Shown here one piece after another: positions 12,050 through 24,123 of a stretch of DNA of 64,000 bases; within the stretch, counting starts at the first letter, position 1; each line of letters starts with the position of its first letter. The DNA is from Gerris lacustris (Eukaryota; Arthropoda; Insecta; Hemiptera; Gerridae). Below the pieces are notes generated by a model. It saw only the letters and a program-made list of their open reading frames with translations, did no database searches and was not told the DNA's origin. The stretch lies in NCBI GenBank assembly GCA_951217055.1, contig OX578277.1:59392173-59456172 (forward strand). Direction: 5' to 3'. A program made the position numbers and the translations under genes.

Positions 12050-13080
12050 CTTATATTACAAACTCCTGTGAATTTAAATGGGCCAAATCTTACGAATAAT
12101 ATCAAATAAAATTTAAAAAATGACGCAGGGCGTCTCGGAACTTTTCCGTACCAATAAACATAAACCTATAAATGGCAACAGATTATTTTATGTGAATTAT
12201 AATTTTGTTTGTCCGTTAAAAGTTAAGACCGGTATAATGAGGTCCGTTATTTCGAGGTATTTAAAAATACAATAAAAAACTTTGCTCTTGAAAAATTAAA
12301 AGTCGATATTTTCAAAATTACGGCAGATATTATGATAATATAAATAGGAGCGAATTTTGTATACATTTTTAAAAAATTTTGCTGGCTCAGGAAAACAAGT
12401 TAATGACAGGCAGAAATACATCCAGCTAAAAACCACTCAAATGCAAATCGTTTTAAAAATACCCAAAACGAATAATTCCGTTGAAATTTCAGTTTCGATT
12501 TTTTTGGGTGAAAACAATACTTTTGTCCTTGGGTAAGGAAAAAGCCTAAACCGGGTAAGGCTAAAGCCTATTCTTGATTCAACAATATGCTATATAATTT
12601 TACTATCCCAAGATATCATAAAGAACAATAAAAGAAATGTGTACAAATTCTGCAACGTGTACAATTGTGCAACGTAGATAGTTCTTCCAGTCAAACTTGG
12701 AGGAAAGTAAATGTCATGAACCGAATATCTGCAACGTAAACGCCTGAAGTGGAAGCTTTTCATGTAAAAATTCAGATTGCAGTGGCTCCCTAATTTAGTT
12801 ATCTCAAAATCTGAGGTGCCCTCTTGCAGATATTATGCATCGAAGCTTTTAATTTTGGGCATTCAATGACGCTAAGTCAATTATCAATGCCGGCACAAAG
12901 GATTAAACGCTTACGTCAAAGCGTTCCCTGAGTCAATTAATCACCAATGATCACTAGAACTAAATCAACGTAAATTAATAATGAATGATTTTTGGTTGGT
13001 TCTGCTTGACTTTAGAATATTTGAAAACAAGAAATAAAATATATAATACAATTAGTATAAAATAATAAAAAAGTAAAAAC
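12050..13080. other. Non-coding; no gene seen
   Basis: AT-rich sequence without splice-bounded open frames. Confidence 0.35.
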
Positions 13081-13089
13081 TAGTCTGCC

Positions 13090-13660
13090 AATTAGGCTCC
13101 TAGCTTTCTTGCATCCTATCGCGTACTTAAATGATGTTATGCTTTTACAAACCATTACAGTCTCATTTATTTATTTTTTCCCTTATTTTTCACACCGCAC
13201 CGGTCAAAATTGTTTTTGTGTTTTTTTCACAAATAAAAAATTTAAAGAGCGCAGATGGTTGAAATTAGTATGGAACCATCTGTGGGCTACGTTAGTCATG
13301 CAACAAATTTTTAAAAATCAGATGAGTGCATTTAAAGATATAGGTTTAAATAAATTGATGTTTGTAAAATGGGCGCAGAAGATTGAAAATTATATGGGAC
13401 TAACAATGGGCTAATTATGACCTACCGTCAAAATTTAATTAAAATTGAAGGAGTAGTGTTTAAGGTTGTTCGGTGGTTTGTAAAAATGTCGAACGACAGA
13501 CTGACGCTACGGACAGACATGGGACCAAATATGTTTCCTGATGTCTAAAATAGATTTCTGTGTTAGAATGTTTGAATTCGGAGATATAAAAATAAACTCG
13601 GAATCTATAATAAAAAATGTTATTGAGTCCAAAGTCGATTTCGGAGTTTATCCAACTTAC
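13090..13660. repeat. Dispersed repeat family A copy
   Basis: Opens with agtctgccaattaggctcct and catcctatcgcgtacttaaa, matching 34060-34160 and the reverse strand of 35325-35380. The right part has the gacagactgacgctacggac/gatgtctaaaatag segment of family A. Open frames (13109-13414 +, 13460-13663 -) are repeat translations. Confidence 0.55.
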
Positions 13661-13669
13661 CATGGTATT

Positions 13670-13844
13670 AAAGGGCTAATCAAAACTCGAGGATGTTAAA
13701 TTGGTAAGTCCAATAAACCTTCGATGAACTATAAATGTACAATATTTCATCTTAATTATTTATATTTACATATATAATATCTCTTGAATAGAATCTTCAT
13801 GTCGTTATAAAATAAATAAATGCCATTAAGCATCATAAAATTTG

Positions 13845-13876
<32 letters not shown>

Positions 13877-15060
13877 AGAAGAAATTATTTAAGGCGTAAA
13901 AATTGCTTATCATCTCCTTGAATTTCTTTATATTTTTATTTTATGATTATTAACATAGTTGCTGAAAATTATGTTCAACAAAATTGCACAAATAACACAA
14001 ATTGATATCACAAATAAAAAGTGAATAATTATGTTTTTTTAAACAGTTTCAATTATAATTTAATATTGTAGGGTAGGAAATAAGTTTAGACTAAAATCAC
14101 GAATGAAAAGCACTGAATTGGCTGTAGTCCAACATAGAATATGTTCCAGTTCCCCAATAGAACAAATAAAATTATTTTAACAACTATCGGATCAAAAACC
14201 AAATATCAAGATAAAAAATAATCATTATACTGCATTTATTTATTTTTTAACAATCTTTAAACAAGTTGTATAACAATTGCGCGGTTGCTTACGATTTACA
14301 TCAATCAATTATATTTTCATATTTTTTATAACTTTTAATGTCATCAAAAATATTTATATAATCTTTAAAATTTTAGCTTTCTAAGTAATCAGAAAGTGGG
14401 GTTAAAAATTTATTACATAAGTTGTACCTCACAAACAAGTAAAGTTATAAAAAATTATATATAAAAATAAAAAAATTAAAATTTACAAATTAATGATTAT
14501 TTAGGTGAATTTTGCGAATACTATTATAATATAGGTTCAAATATATTAAAATAGGCTAAATATAAGATAAATACATAAAAAAGCGTAAAGAAATATAGAG
14601 ATACCTACATAAAAAATACATAATGTAACATAGAGTACTTATGAAACAGGCATGTAACATTTCAACTCAATATAAGCAGAAGGTTTTGGGTAATGAAGTA
14701 ATTCATTAATTATAATTGTTGAAAAAGAGTGGCGGGGCGTGGGCGTATGAAGGGGCATAGTTAGGGTAATATAGAAAGGCAACAGCATCCTCACTCCATT
14801 ACCCTCTATTCCACTCATAATCTTGAACAATGACACACATCTTAATCCACTATATTTGAATGTTATATATTTATTGCAACACGCTCGCTTTAATAATAAA
14901 GCCACACGAAGCCAAGTTAAATATAAATCACAATGAAAGATAATGACGATATAATTTTATAAACAGTAAATAAAATTCAGCAATGATTAAAGTGACGGAT
15001 ATGAATCACTATATAATCTAAATGCTCTTATTCAAGACAATTTACAAGGATCTTAACTTT
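13670..15060. other. Non-coding; no gene seen
   Basis: A poly-A tract at 13846-13873. A 88-codon - strand ORF (14905-14639) shows no motifs. Confidence 0.35.
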
Positions 15061-15062
15061 CT

Positions 15063-15655
15063 TCTATGGTCTGCCGGGTATAAAAATAGGAAATATAAAA
15101 TTTACTATTAAAGTCGGCATAAAATAATCGCTACATTTTCATTTATCTACAATATTTCAACCCCCATACTTCAAGCTTCAACCCCAAGCTTCAACTATTA
15201 TTAATCCTGAATTACAACATTAATTATAGAACTTTATTCTACATTTATCCATTTTTTAATTACTACATACCTTATTATGCTTACTATCCATTTTATTTGT
15301 CAATAACTACTTGCTAAGGTATGTGTTACACATATAATATAAAATATAAGAAATTATGAAGATATTATTTTATATGACATACTTTCTCTTCGAGGAAATT
15401 AAATTATACTAATATATTTTTGTCAAAAAGCACATTAAAACTAATTTTAATGTGCTTTTTGACAAAAAAAACGGAAAGAAAAAAAAAAAAAAAAAAAAAA
15501 AAACACTGACAATGTGCGTAACACACAGCATAGCAAGCAATTATTATTCAATAAAGGATAAATGTAGAATGAACCATGTTCTAATTCAGGATTAATAATT
15601 TAAGCTTGATAATGTGTTTTATATGAATACTATAGACAGACCATAGAAGGAAGTT
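15063..15655. repeat. Imperfect inverted-repeat element
   Basis: cttctatggtctgcc (15063) pairs with the complement near 15640, and tattaatcctgaatta (15201) pairs with taattcaggattaataa (15582). The arms are imperfect and the middle carries a perfect 24-bp hairpin (15417-15468) followed by poly-A. Confidence 0.55.
15417..15468. repeat. Perfect hairpin, 24-bp arms
   Basis: tttttgtcaaaaagcacatt at 15417 and its exact complement to 15468 are separated by four bases. It sits within the larger inverted-repeat element. Confidence 0.85.
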
Positions 15656-15987
15656 CAGATTGAAATTATAAACAAAAAGGGTATAATACTACCACGTTAA
15701 CAGAATATACGATAATCATACCTTAAACATCATCTGGAAGAAATTATATTACAATGACAAACAATCCCTTCACAGGAAAACATAATGAATAAACCATATC
15801 TCAACAAATCCAACGATCTTGAACCAGAACTTAACATAACATAAAGGGGAAATAAATAAAAAGATTAAACTTGGATATTTAATAAAGTATTGGCCACTGT
15901 CTCTTAAGGCGTCCAGGGGGGGGGGGGGGGGGGAGTTGACTGGGATATGTTGGGAAGAGATTATATAGTTATACCAGAGGTACGTTG

Positions 15988-16262
15988 TATTGACTGAGAT
16001 TTTGTGGTAGTCAGACATAATGAATCAGTTACATCACTTGTTGAAAGAAATAAAACACTAGAAAGTCTAGAATTATGATTAATTAAAAGTAGTCTAGAAA
16101 TATGTCGGTGAAGGTAGCCGCCATACTTTTTTTATTTTTATAAACTGTTATATTTTAGTGTTTTAGAGGCTGAAACCGGTCTGATTTATAATAAATTCAA
16201 ATTGTGATATAGACCAATAAACTTATATTTTATAATTACAGTGTTTTATTTCTTCCAACAAG
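15988..16262. mobile_element. Penelope-like element ends joined, interior deleted
   Basis: gactgagattttgtggta...acttgttgaaa (left end) is followed after about 50 bp by taaactgttatattttagtg ... acaagtgatataaatgatt (right end). The same two ends flank the larger Penelope-like element at 52205-54360. This copy therefore keeps only the inverted termini and has no coding sequence. Confidence 0.6.
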
Positions 16263-16280
16263 TGATATAAATGATTCATT

Positions 16281-16722
16281 GGCACTTTTTTACTTTAGCA
16301 CCCCCCCCCCCCCCCTTGGTTCTAAACAATAGTCTGCCCGACAAAAGTCTCAAAGGTTTGTGTGTTGGTCTCCCCAAGACATTGAGACTCCTGGGGCAGT
16401 TTTATTACGCTATTTTAAGGTTGAGTTTTATCATGTGTAAGACTAAATCTTTTACAGAAATCTAAAGGAAAATGAGTTCTACAGTTTTCTTAGCGAATAT
16501 TTAATATTCCTTTGTCTTAATAGTTAATTAGACTAGGGGATATTATCACATTTAAATACACAAGTGTGATATTCCTTCGTCCCAAGGTACATTGGACAAA
16601 ATATCCCTTTGTCTTAATAGTTATTTATACTAAGGAATAAATACTACTCTGTTATTGTTCCTTCAAAATAAATATTAAATCCAAGGGATATAGGGAGGGG
16701 GGTGCTAAAGTAAAAAAGCACC
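16281..16722. mobile_element. MITE family 1 (TIR with C/G run), copy 1
   Basis: Terminal inverted repeats cttttttactttagcacccc (left) and its complement (right) bound 442 bp. Flanks gattcatt and tattcatt look like a 7-of-8 bp target duplication, as made by hAT-type transposases. The interior has ctccccaagacattgagact. A second copy lies at 30699-31014. No transposase. Confidence 0.7.
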
Positions 16723-16734
16723 TATTCATTATAC

Positions 16735-19700
16735 CAGAGGATTAGGATAATCGATTAAGGATTCATGGAAAGTGTAATAGTGGGATCGGTTTTTTTAAAA
16801 CTTTTTTTTTTTTAAATGACCAAGAGTAAAAACACTACCCTTATTTTTGGTGGAATCGAAAAATATTATTTAGAAAAGTGGTTCAGAATTGCGAAAAAAA
16901 GTAAATATTAATTTTGAATTAATTTTTCAAAATTTTAATATTGCTTTCTGAAAATAACTAATAAGCTAACAATAACTAATAAAATAGTTCACACTGAATT
17001 TTAATAATAAATAAATATGAAACAAAAGTTCATGTTAAACTCCTGGATATTAGCGTGAATGAGCTAGAGGAAAGAATAACACAGGTCACTGCCAATATTC
17101 CCTCAACTATCTTTGGACACAATGTATATTTTTTAAATTATTTTAAAACTTCAACTTAATTTCAAAACACAATGAAAAATATTAAATTCATCGGTAAGTA
17201 TCAAATAGAAGGTGGCAGTCTACGCATTACTGTTTTTGAAAATAGTCGAATAAGATTGAAACGATCGTCTGATTGTATCTTGCATTTATATTTTTGTTAG
17301 GCGATAATATATTATTTTAGATTTTACAACTTGTGTGTTTTATTATAGTGAGTAATAATTTTCATCATATTTTATTACCCCAAAAAATCGGACAATAAAA
17401 CCATTTTTTAAATTTAAAATAAATAGCAAGTGCTTTTCTGATTATGGTTATTTGAGTTGTAAGAATATTAGCGTTAGTTTTTCTATTTTAGTATAATAAA
17501 GAGGTTTTAGTGCTAAAATATTGATTAATCATTGTTTATTTTATCTTAAATAAATATAAAAATAAATCTTTCAAGGATTGTGGAAAGCGTAGAGAGCTTC
17601 GATTCTCAATCAATAGAAATAGCAGTTAGTTTATTCTTATCGGCTTCAGAATACCGATCTCCGACCTATTTATGTTACATAGTAGGTACTGCAAGGTCGT
17701 AACATTTTTCATCTTACCTTTTTATGTTAAGGGGGAGAGAATAAAGCTCTCAATAGCCTAGATAACTGTAATAAATAACATGTTTTAGTAGTATGTATCT
17801 CATTGGAAGACATTGGGGTCCAGTCTCTATATTACACTCTGGCACCTCAAAATTCATATTAATTATTGTCACTAATATAATTATTAATTAAGTGTACTCA
17901 AATTTACTTTGAAGTCACTTATCACTGAACACTGGAGCTAAATAAATCATATTATTTACATGGATAGTCTTGATTATTTTGCGATATCTATAAAATATTC
18001 TTTCGATCATTCATTCTAATTATGTAAGAGTAAGCATACTCTAAGAAATCATCTAAAAGAAGAAAATACATTGTAATGACAGCCAATCCCGTCAGAGGGA
18101 AACTTAATGAATTAAACATTTCATCGATCCTCACCATATCATTTTCAAGTGGCCCCTCCTCTCATCAAAAAAATGAATAAAAGAACCCCTAAAAATAAAA
18201 ATTTAGTAATCACTCAACTTTGGAAGCATATAACTTGGAGGGGTTTGGTCGAAAAGTTCAAAATAGTGTACTATCTCCAAAGTGTCCTCTACGAGTTAGG
18301 ATACTTTTTATTCGGTTTGGTGTTCTCATAAAAACGTACTCGATAACAGAGTACACGATCCAATACGCCTTTTTTGGCACTAGAGGGCGCTGGAGAGATA
18401 AAAAAAAACCCATCTGCATCACTTAAAGCCCTACAAAACAGGCTATGTAGTTAGTTTCTTTTCTAGAGTTGCATCAAGCCAGAAATATCGCCTGAACAAA
18501 AAATCCTGAAGTGAAATCAGATATTACATATTTCATAAGAGCACAAAAACATTAGGATGACTAGGTAAACTGTGGTTAAAATATAATATTATACATAAAT
18601 ATTTCTATACAAATAACTGTATGCACTATTTAAATATATAATTGATTAAAAAACAAATAGTAAAAAACGGGGATAATTATAGGGCGTTATGAGTCAAAAG
18701 TGGATTTTTTTCGACTAACATAGTACAAATTGAATCAAAAGGGCTAATTTGATCAAGCGAAAAAGGATCCTTACAGTTAATTATTATTGGACGAATGAAC
18801 AATCAAATATTGAGGAGGTGAATAGATACTACGAAAACGTTTAGCATTATCATCAAGTTTAATACTATCATTAAAAAGTAAGTATTAATGTGTAAATAGA
18901 CCTATCACAATAAAAGAAAAGTAAATATTAACTTAATAAATCCCTATTAAATTTCATTTATGCTCGATCAAATCTAGTCATTACATTGTTATACCTTCAA
19001 TCTTCCTTACAAGTAAAAGTAAATGAAAATTAATAGAATTAAATCTTAACAATTAACTAAACAATATGGATGGAAAAAACTAAAATTATTCAATGTATAA
19101 AAATAATAGTAGATTATTATTAATACTTGTAAAACAAAAAAATATTATGTTTTTTATTATCATACTACAATTCACCGATAATGACGAATAATATTAGTCG
19201 AAACCAATATGTATTAAATAAATATTAGCTATTGCAGTTTTTTGAAAATTAATTGATCAATTGTGATAGTTGAGTACTATTTTACTAAGAAAGTTCCTCA
19301 AAATATTTCTAGAAAAAGCTAAGTAAATAAAAAAAGGTATGCAGTACACATACTATTATTTATTTATATATATATACTATAGTATATATACTATACCATA
19401 TTTTGAGAGTCCTCAACGGCACAACACCAAACAATTAAGTTATAACAATTAAAAAAATAAGTAAAAAATCAAAAGCTTTAATAATAATGATAACGGCAAA
19501 ACTTTGAAGCTTATATATTCTGATAATTAAGTAAGCATGGGATCGGATAGGATATATAAGAGCGCAATAAATGAAGACAAAAAAGAAAAGGAAATAGTTA
19601 TAACTTTAAAATTTAACTCTGACTGAAGGACAAAACGGAGCGAAGGGAAGAAATTTCATGGACTTGGTCAATGTGACTGAGGATTATACATTATGTAATT

Positions 19701-19870
19701 CAGTCATCATGACCACCCACAGTAATAACCAACAATAAACTGGTCATATTTCCTCAATGAGTCCTATTTACTAAGAGAAGTTATTCTATTATAAACAATA
19801 TACTATAATAATACGGTAGCAACAAGCTAAATACAACAGTATATAAATTGTTATACATCACCAATAAATT
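16735..19870. other. Non-coding; no gene seen
   Basis: AT-rich. 18060-18140 shares caatcccgtcagagggaaac-like sequence with 15740-15790. Overlapping ORFs at 18149-18426 have no motif, and the segment ggcactagagggcgctgg there is probably repeat-derived. Confidence 0.35.
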
Positions 19871-20006
19871 ACCAATTAGCTCATTGGTTGTCATTAGTAG
19901 TAGTTATATTTACTATGATAATTTCCACAAAATCTCGGTAGAAACAAGTAAAACCGGTACGTTCCCATACAATTGCACAATTGCCTATGTGTGTATACAC
20001 ACATAG

Positions 20007-20008
<2 letters not shown>

Positions 20009-20089
<81 letters not shown>
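20009..20089. repeat. (TA)n microsatellite with flanking palindrome and (CA)n
   Basis: Preceded by the palindrome gcctatgtgtgtatacacac (19983-20008) and followed by (CA)n at 20128-20148. The YIYIYI ORFs here are translations of the repeat. Confidence 0.95.
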
Positions 20090-20090
<1 letters not shown>

Positions 20091-20226
20091 CATATACATA
20101 TACATAGGCATATATATATGTATATATCACACACACACACACACACACCTACGTGGCTTAGATTAGATTGTTACTATCATAATAAAAACAGAGGGGAGAA
20201 ACAATGTAAAAAAGGTACACGGAATG

Positions 20227-20378
20227 TTCTTCTTTAGACTGTTACTCCCCTTATCAAAACAGAAGTCTGATATTCCTTTGTCCCAAAGTACATTGGACTA
20301 AACATCCTTTATATTTTAAAGGTCATAACAGTCATTTATATTTTAAAAAATCATAGGGGAGTATCAATCTAAAGAAGT
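20227..20378. mobile_element. MITE family 2, copy 1
   Basis: Termini ttcttctttagactgttact and (complement) acttctttagattgatactc bound about 150 bp. The interior reads attcctttgtcccaaagtac. Further copies are at 56876-57129. Confidence 0.65.
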
Positions 20379-20379
20379 A

Positions 20380-21160
20380 TCTCTATGTACAAAGGGTTTT
20401 AAATCATTTAATAACTCATTGTTAGCGTTGTAACTCGGAAAAGTAAGATAGGTAAATTATATCCTAATTATCGGAAATAGTAATGGTTGTTTAAGAAATT
20501 GATACGCGCACTTCTATAAGTTTAAAATTCTGTGGTGCCTAAAATATTTAAAGAAAATAGGTAGTTAATTTTAAACTTAAACTTAAATTTAATTTATCAA
20601 CCTAAATCTGACACAGCTTTTAACAATTTGCAACTTAATTTAACCAACATAATGGTATTATAAATTAGTATTAACTTCGAAGATTCATACAAAAATATGT
20701 ATTTTTTGTTTTAATTCATAATTTTTATTTGTGATTCATAGGTATTTCAATTTTTCTGCGTCTTATTCTTGGGAAAAGTAAATCAATTAAAATAAAGGAA
20801 GCATTATCAAGAATGCCCTATAAATTCATAAATAGTTTCATACGTAGAATTAGGGGACAAATTTTAAAATAATTATGTCTTATGAGTAAAGAATTTGAAA
20901 TAAATGTGGTGGTTTTAGGTGTCTAAAACGAACTGAAAATAATTTTGTTTGTATGTCATCCAAAAAATTTTATATGTATTTATTTTTGTTATATTATTAT
21001 GGTGTATTTGGCAAATACATATGTAATTGTAATAATAATGGCTTCCTAGCATGTTTATTGAGGTAGGCAACACTGATATACGATAGAATATAAGCAATAA
21101 ATTTGCATATTTCAAATAAATACAATGAATAATTTTGATATTTTGAATGCTCATAGTAAG
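20380..21160. other. Non-coding; would be intron of the zfh1-like gene
   Basis: AT-rich, no motif. If the 21166-21232 exon is real, this is the start of its first intron. Confidence 0.3.
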
Positions 21161-21165
21161 CTTAC

Positions 21166-21232
21166 CATTTTTGCGTTGAGGTTTAGCTTGCTTCCTCCTT
21201 GCTGAGCCGGTACAGAGATCTGTGGTTGCCAT
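21166..21232 (-). CDS. Candidate first coding exon of a zfh1/ZEB-like zinc-finger factor
   Basis: On the - strand an ATG in good context (agctgccATGg) opens MATTDLCTGSARRKQAKPQR followed by KN and a strong donor, gtaagc (phase 1). RRKQ.(K/N)P is the N-terminal motif that recruits the NuRD corepressor in SALL, FOG, BCL11 and TSHZ. The arrangement SARRKQAKPQRKN just before an intron is closest to ZEB1/2 (KRRKQANPRR.N). The reading frame stays open upstream to 21283, so the start is not certain. No zinc-finger exon is visible downstream in the window, so the rest of the gene would lie beyond the left edge. The call rests on one short motif plus a splice site. Confidence 0.5.
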
Positions 21233-21489
21233 GGCAGCTGGTCCTTCGGCGTCCACCCATCCGCAGGTAATAATTATCTTCAAAACATCACATCACTTCC
21301 GTCATATCACTTTATTATTTACTTCACTACTAAGAAACCGTTACTATCCTTTCATGTAAAATATAAAAATAACTGTATAATATACTCTCATAAAATATCT
21401 TTACTCTGTTATTGCACGCTATAATTCTACGTATCGTTTAAAAAATAAAAGATAAATTTATCGTTAAATTTTAGGCCTCAGTCATACTG

Positions 21490-22120
21490 CGATACAATTT
21501 ATTTCTTCGTTATCATTTACATAACAGTTAGCACAGCACAAGCTTCCTTTTTCATTCCAACCTCAGGACGGTTTTATTAAGTCACTACTTTCGAAAATGT
21601 TTAACGTCGGGACGTATAAGAAGTGATAAGAAATCGAAATTCAAAATAGACTAGGAGATACGTCAAATGACAGAAAGGGTGATCGGACTAAACTTGCGGA
21701 GATCTAATAAGTCTTATCGAGGTTTACGGGAGGGGATCGGAAAACGAAATGAAACGATAAAGGAAACGAAATAAAATAAAAAATAGATAAGAAGATAAAG
21801 AGAGAAAAAAGTGATAACGACGAAGAAAGATTTAAGAAGGGTGCGCCCGGTGCAGGGTTGTGCGGGATACTATCTAGTGATATGGACCCCTTCACCTTGG
21901 AAACATGGTGGGGAGGGAGGCAGATTTCCAGCCAGTGCGCATGCTCTTCACAACCCACCGTGCTTATTTCCCGCCAAAAGACTCCATTCATGCTTTTACT
22001 ACGATAACCTACCCCCTGGTTCTATCCTCCTCCTTGACTCCCGCTTCATTCATAAAGTCCACCAACCCTTGCCCCTTCGCCTTGCTTTACTTCTTCTGTT
22101 ATAGGAATTATACATATTAT
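21490..22120 (-). promoter_or_regulatory. GC-richer block upstream of the zfh1-like exon
   Basis: This stretch is clearly richer in G+C than its surroundings. It has a purine-rich run (21720-21840) and CpG-containing sequence (21840-22100), with no convincing coding frame. It sits within 1 kb upstream of the candidate first exon at 21166-21232, so promoter or 5' leader is a reasonable inference. No TATA box or initiator is asserted. Confidence 0.25.
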
Positions 22121-22560
22121 TCAGCAACACCAACAGTCAATGTATCAACATCAGAATGCCTAACCCTCGCTACAACAAGTATCACCAAAATATACAATTC
22201 CCCCCCCCCCACAAAAAAAAAGAAGTAAAAGTAGGGTAGTTTGATTTAATAGAACTAATTAATTAAAAATAAATAAATTTAATTTAATTTAAAGTAAGTA
22301 CCTGGGTAATCATATTTATGTTATTTTAAAAGAGAGTATTAAATTTGACACTAAGTCTTAAGAACACCATAAAAATATCATTTTTACACTGTCCGATACC
22401 TCCTTATCCATGACCATAATTTTTTTAAACTTTGAACCATTATTAATAAGGATGAATAAATTATGGATTTTAATAGTAAAATCGCTACAAAAATCATCGT
22501 TACGATTTTATTATTGAAGTTCTAAAAAAAGGTTCATATGTTATCTATTATAAGTCGTGA

Positions 22561-23182
22561 CAGTGGCGTATCCAGGGGGCACAGGGGGCACGTGCCCCCC
22601 CCCCCCCCAGATCCCACAGAGTAAAAACCGCCGTATTTTTTTTAATACATTTTTTTTTTTATATTAAATTAAATGATAATTATCATTAACTACGGGAGAA
22701 TACAGAGAAAAATAGACCCCAGCACAGGGACATAATATACATATTTTCATATTCACCTTCAAATATGTATTATTCATAATACATATTTTTTACATTCACC
22801 TCAGAAATGCATAAAAGCGCTGTTTTGAGAGGTCATATTTTCAAAATTTTCCGGTGGAGGGCCCCGGACCCCCCGCCATAAATCCCCCCTCCCCAATAAT
22901 TAACTGGAGACAATGCCCATGACTTACAGTAAGATATTGTAATGCAGTTAGCATCAGCATAACATTTTCTAACGAATACGTTCTAAAACAGTTGTTGTTA
23001 CTTGGGCGCGGAGATTATTTTTGTTTATTAGTTGTACATTTTTTGGGGGGGGGGGGCGCAGCTGCTTTTTGAATAAGTAGTCCCCTTTTCTTGTTACCAC
23101 TACGATTACCCCCCCCCCCCCCCCCCCATTTAAACTGACTTAGAATGTGCTCCCCCGGACCTAGCCGCTGGATACGCCACTG
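22561..23182. mobile_element. hAT-type MITE, intact ends, 8-bp target duplication
   Basis: Ends CAGTGGCGTATCCAG... and ...CTGGATACGCCACTG are complementary. Exact 8-bp duplications agtcgtga lie on both sides (22553-22560, 23183-23190). CAGTGG ends plus 8-bp duplications are hAT features. Inside are long C and G runs, a gcacgtgc palindrome near the left end and no transposase, so it is non-autonomous (622 bp). Confidence 0.85.
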
Positions 23183-23489
23183 AGTCGTGATTATGAATCG
23201 GAGTCATGCAATTGTGTCATGTGTCATAATATTAACATGATTTAATTAGAAGTACACTGGAGCGGAATCACATAACTTTGTCCATGTTGACGTAAGTTGG
23301 CTTTGAAGAGTAATACTTTTTCAGGGCCAAAGATCGACAACATCCACTACTGTAAATTTTATTTCTCAGTAGTGAATGTGCCATCGTTATCGTGATAATG
23401 GGAGAACAAAAAACAATAAAGGTAAAGCCTCATGACATGGAGTAATGTATACATATTATATATAACCTTAAAAAATAATTCGAATACAT

Positions 23490-24123
23490 TCTATGGTGGG
23501 GGGGCACGTGCCCCCCCCCCCCCCCTAGACGGGCCCAGACCCCATAGAGTAAAACAAAACGCCGCATTTTGTTTTTAATACATATTTTTACATTCACCTC
23601 ATACTCAATTTCACCTCAGAAAAGCATAATAGCGCTGTTTTGAGAGGTCATATTTTCAAAATTTTCCGGGGGAGGGCCCCCTGACCCCCCACCATAGAAC
23701 CCCCCCCCAGACGACGCCCATGACTTACAGTGAGATATTCTACTGAGTATGCGTCAGCATAACATTTTCTAACGAATACGTTCTAAAACGGTTATTGTTA
23801 CTTGGGCGCGGAGATTTTTTTTTTTTTTGGGGGGGGGGGCAGCTGCTTTGTTGAATAAGTAGTTCCCTTTTCTTGTTACCACTACGAATCCCCCCCCCCC
23901 CCCCCCAATTCTAAACTGTCTTACAATGTGCCCCCTCCAGACCTAGCCGCTGGATACGCCACTGCTTACTAATATATGTGTACATTGAGATTTATTTGCC
24001 TTGTATTTTGGTAATTTGAGTACTTTATTTTGTTTTTGTTGAAACCATATTTTGGGTTGCGACCATTGGGTGCACGTGCCCCCTGTGCCCCCCCCCCCCC
24101 CCCCCCCCCTGGATACGCCACTG
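23490..24123. mobile_element. hAT-type MITE copy split by an inversion
   Basis: 23500-23964 is the family body in the same orientation as 22561-23182 but lacks its first ~27 bp. The missing end is found at 24071-24123, inverted, as gcacgtgccccctgtgcccc...ctggatacgccactg. The flanking octamers are cttactaa (23965-23972) and ttagtaag (24124-24131), exact reverse complements. One inversion with a breakpoint at the gcacgtgc palindrome explains this. Confidence 0.8.

Noticed and set aside
21811..22228. 97- and 107-codon + strand ORFs
   Set aside because: Overlapping frames in a GC-richer block, low-complexity tail (PPPTKKKK) and no domain.
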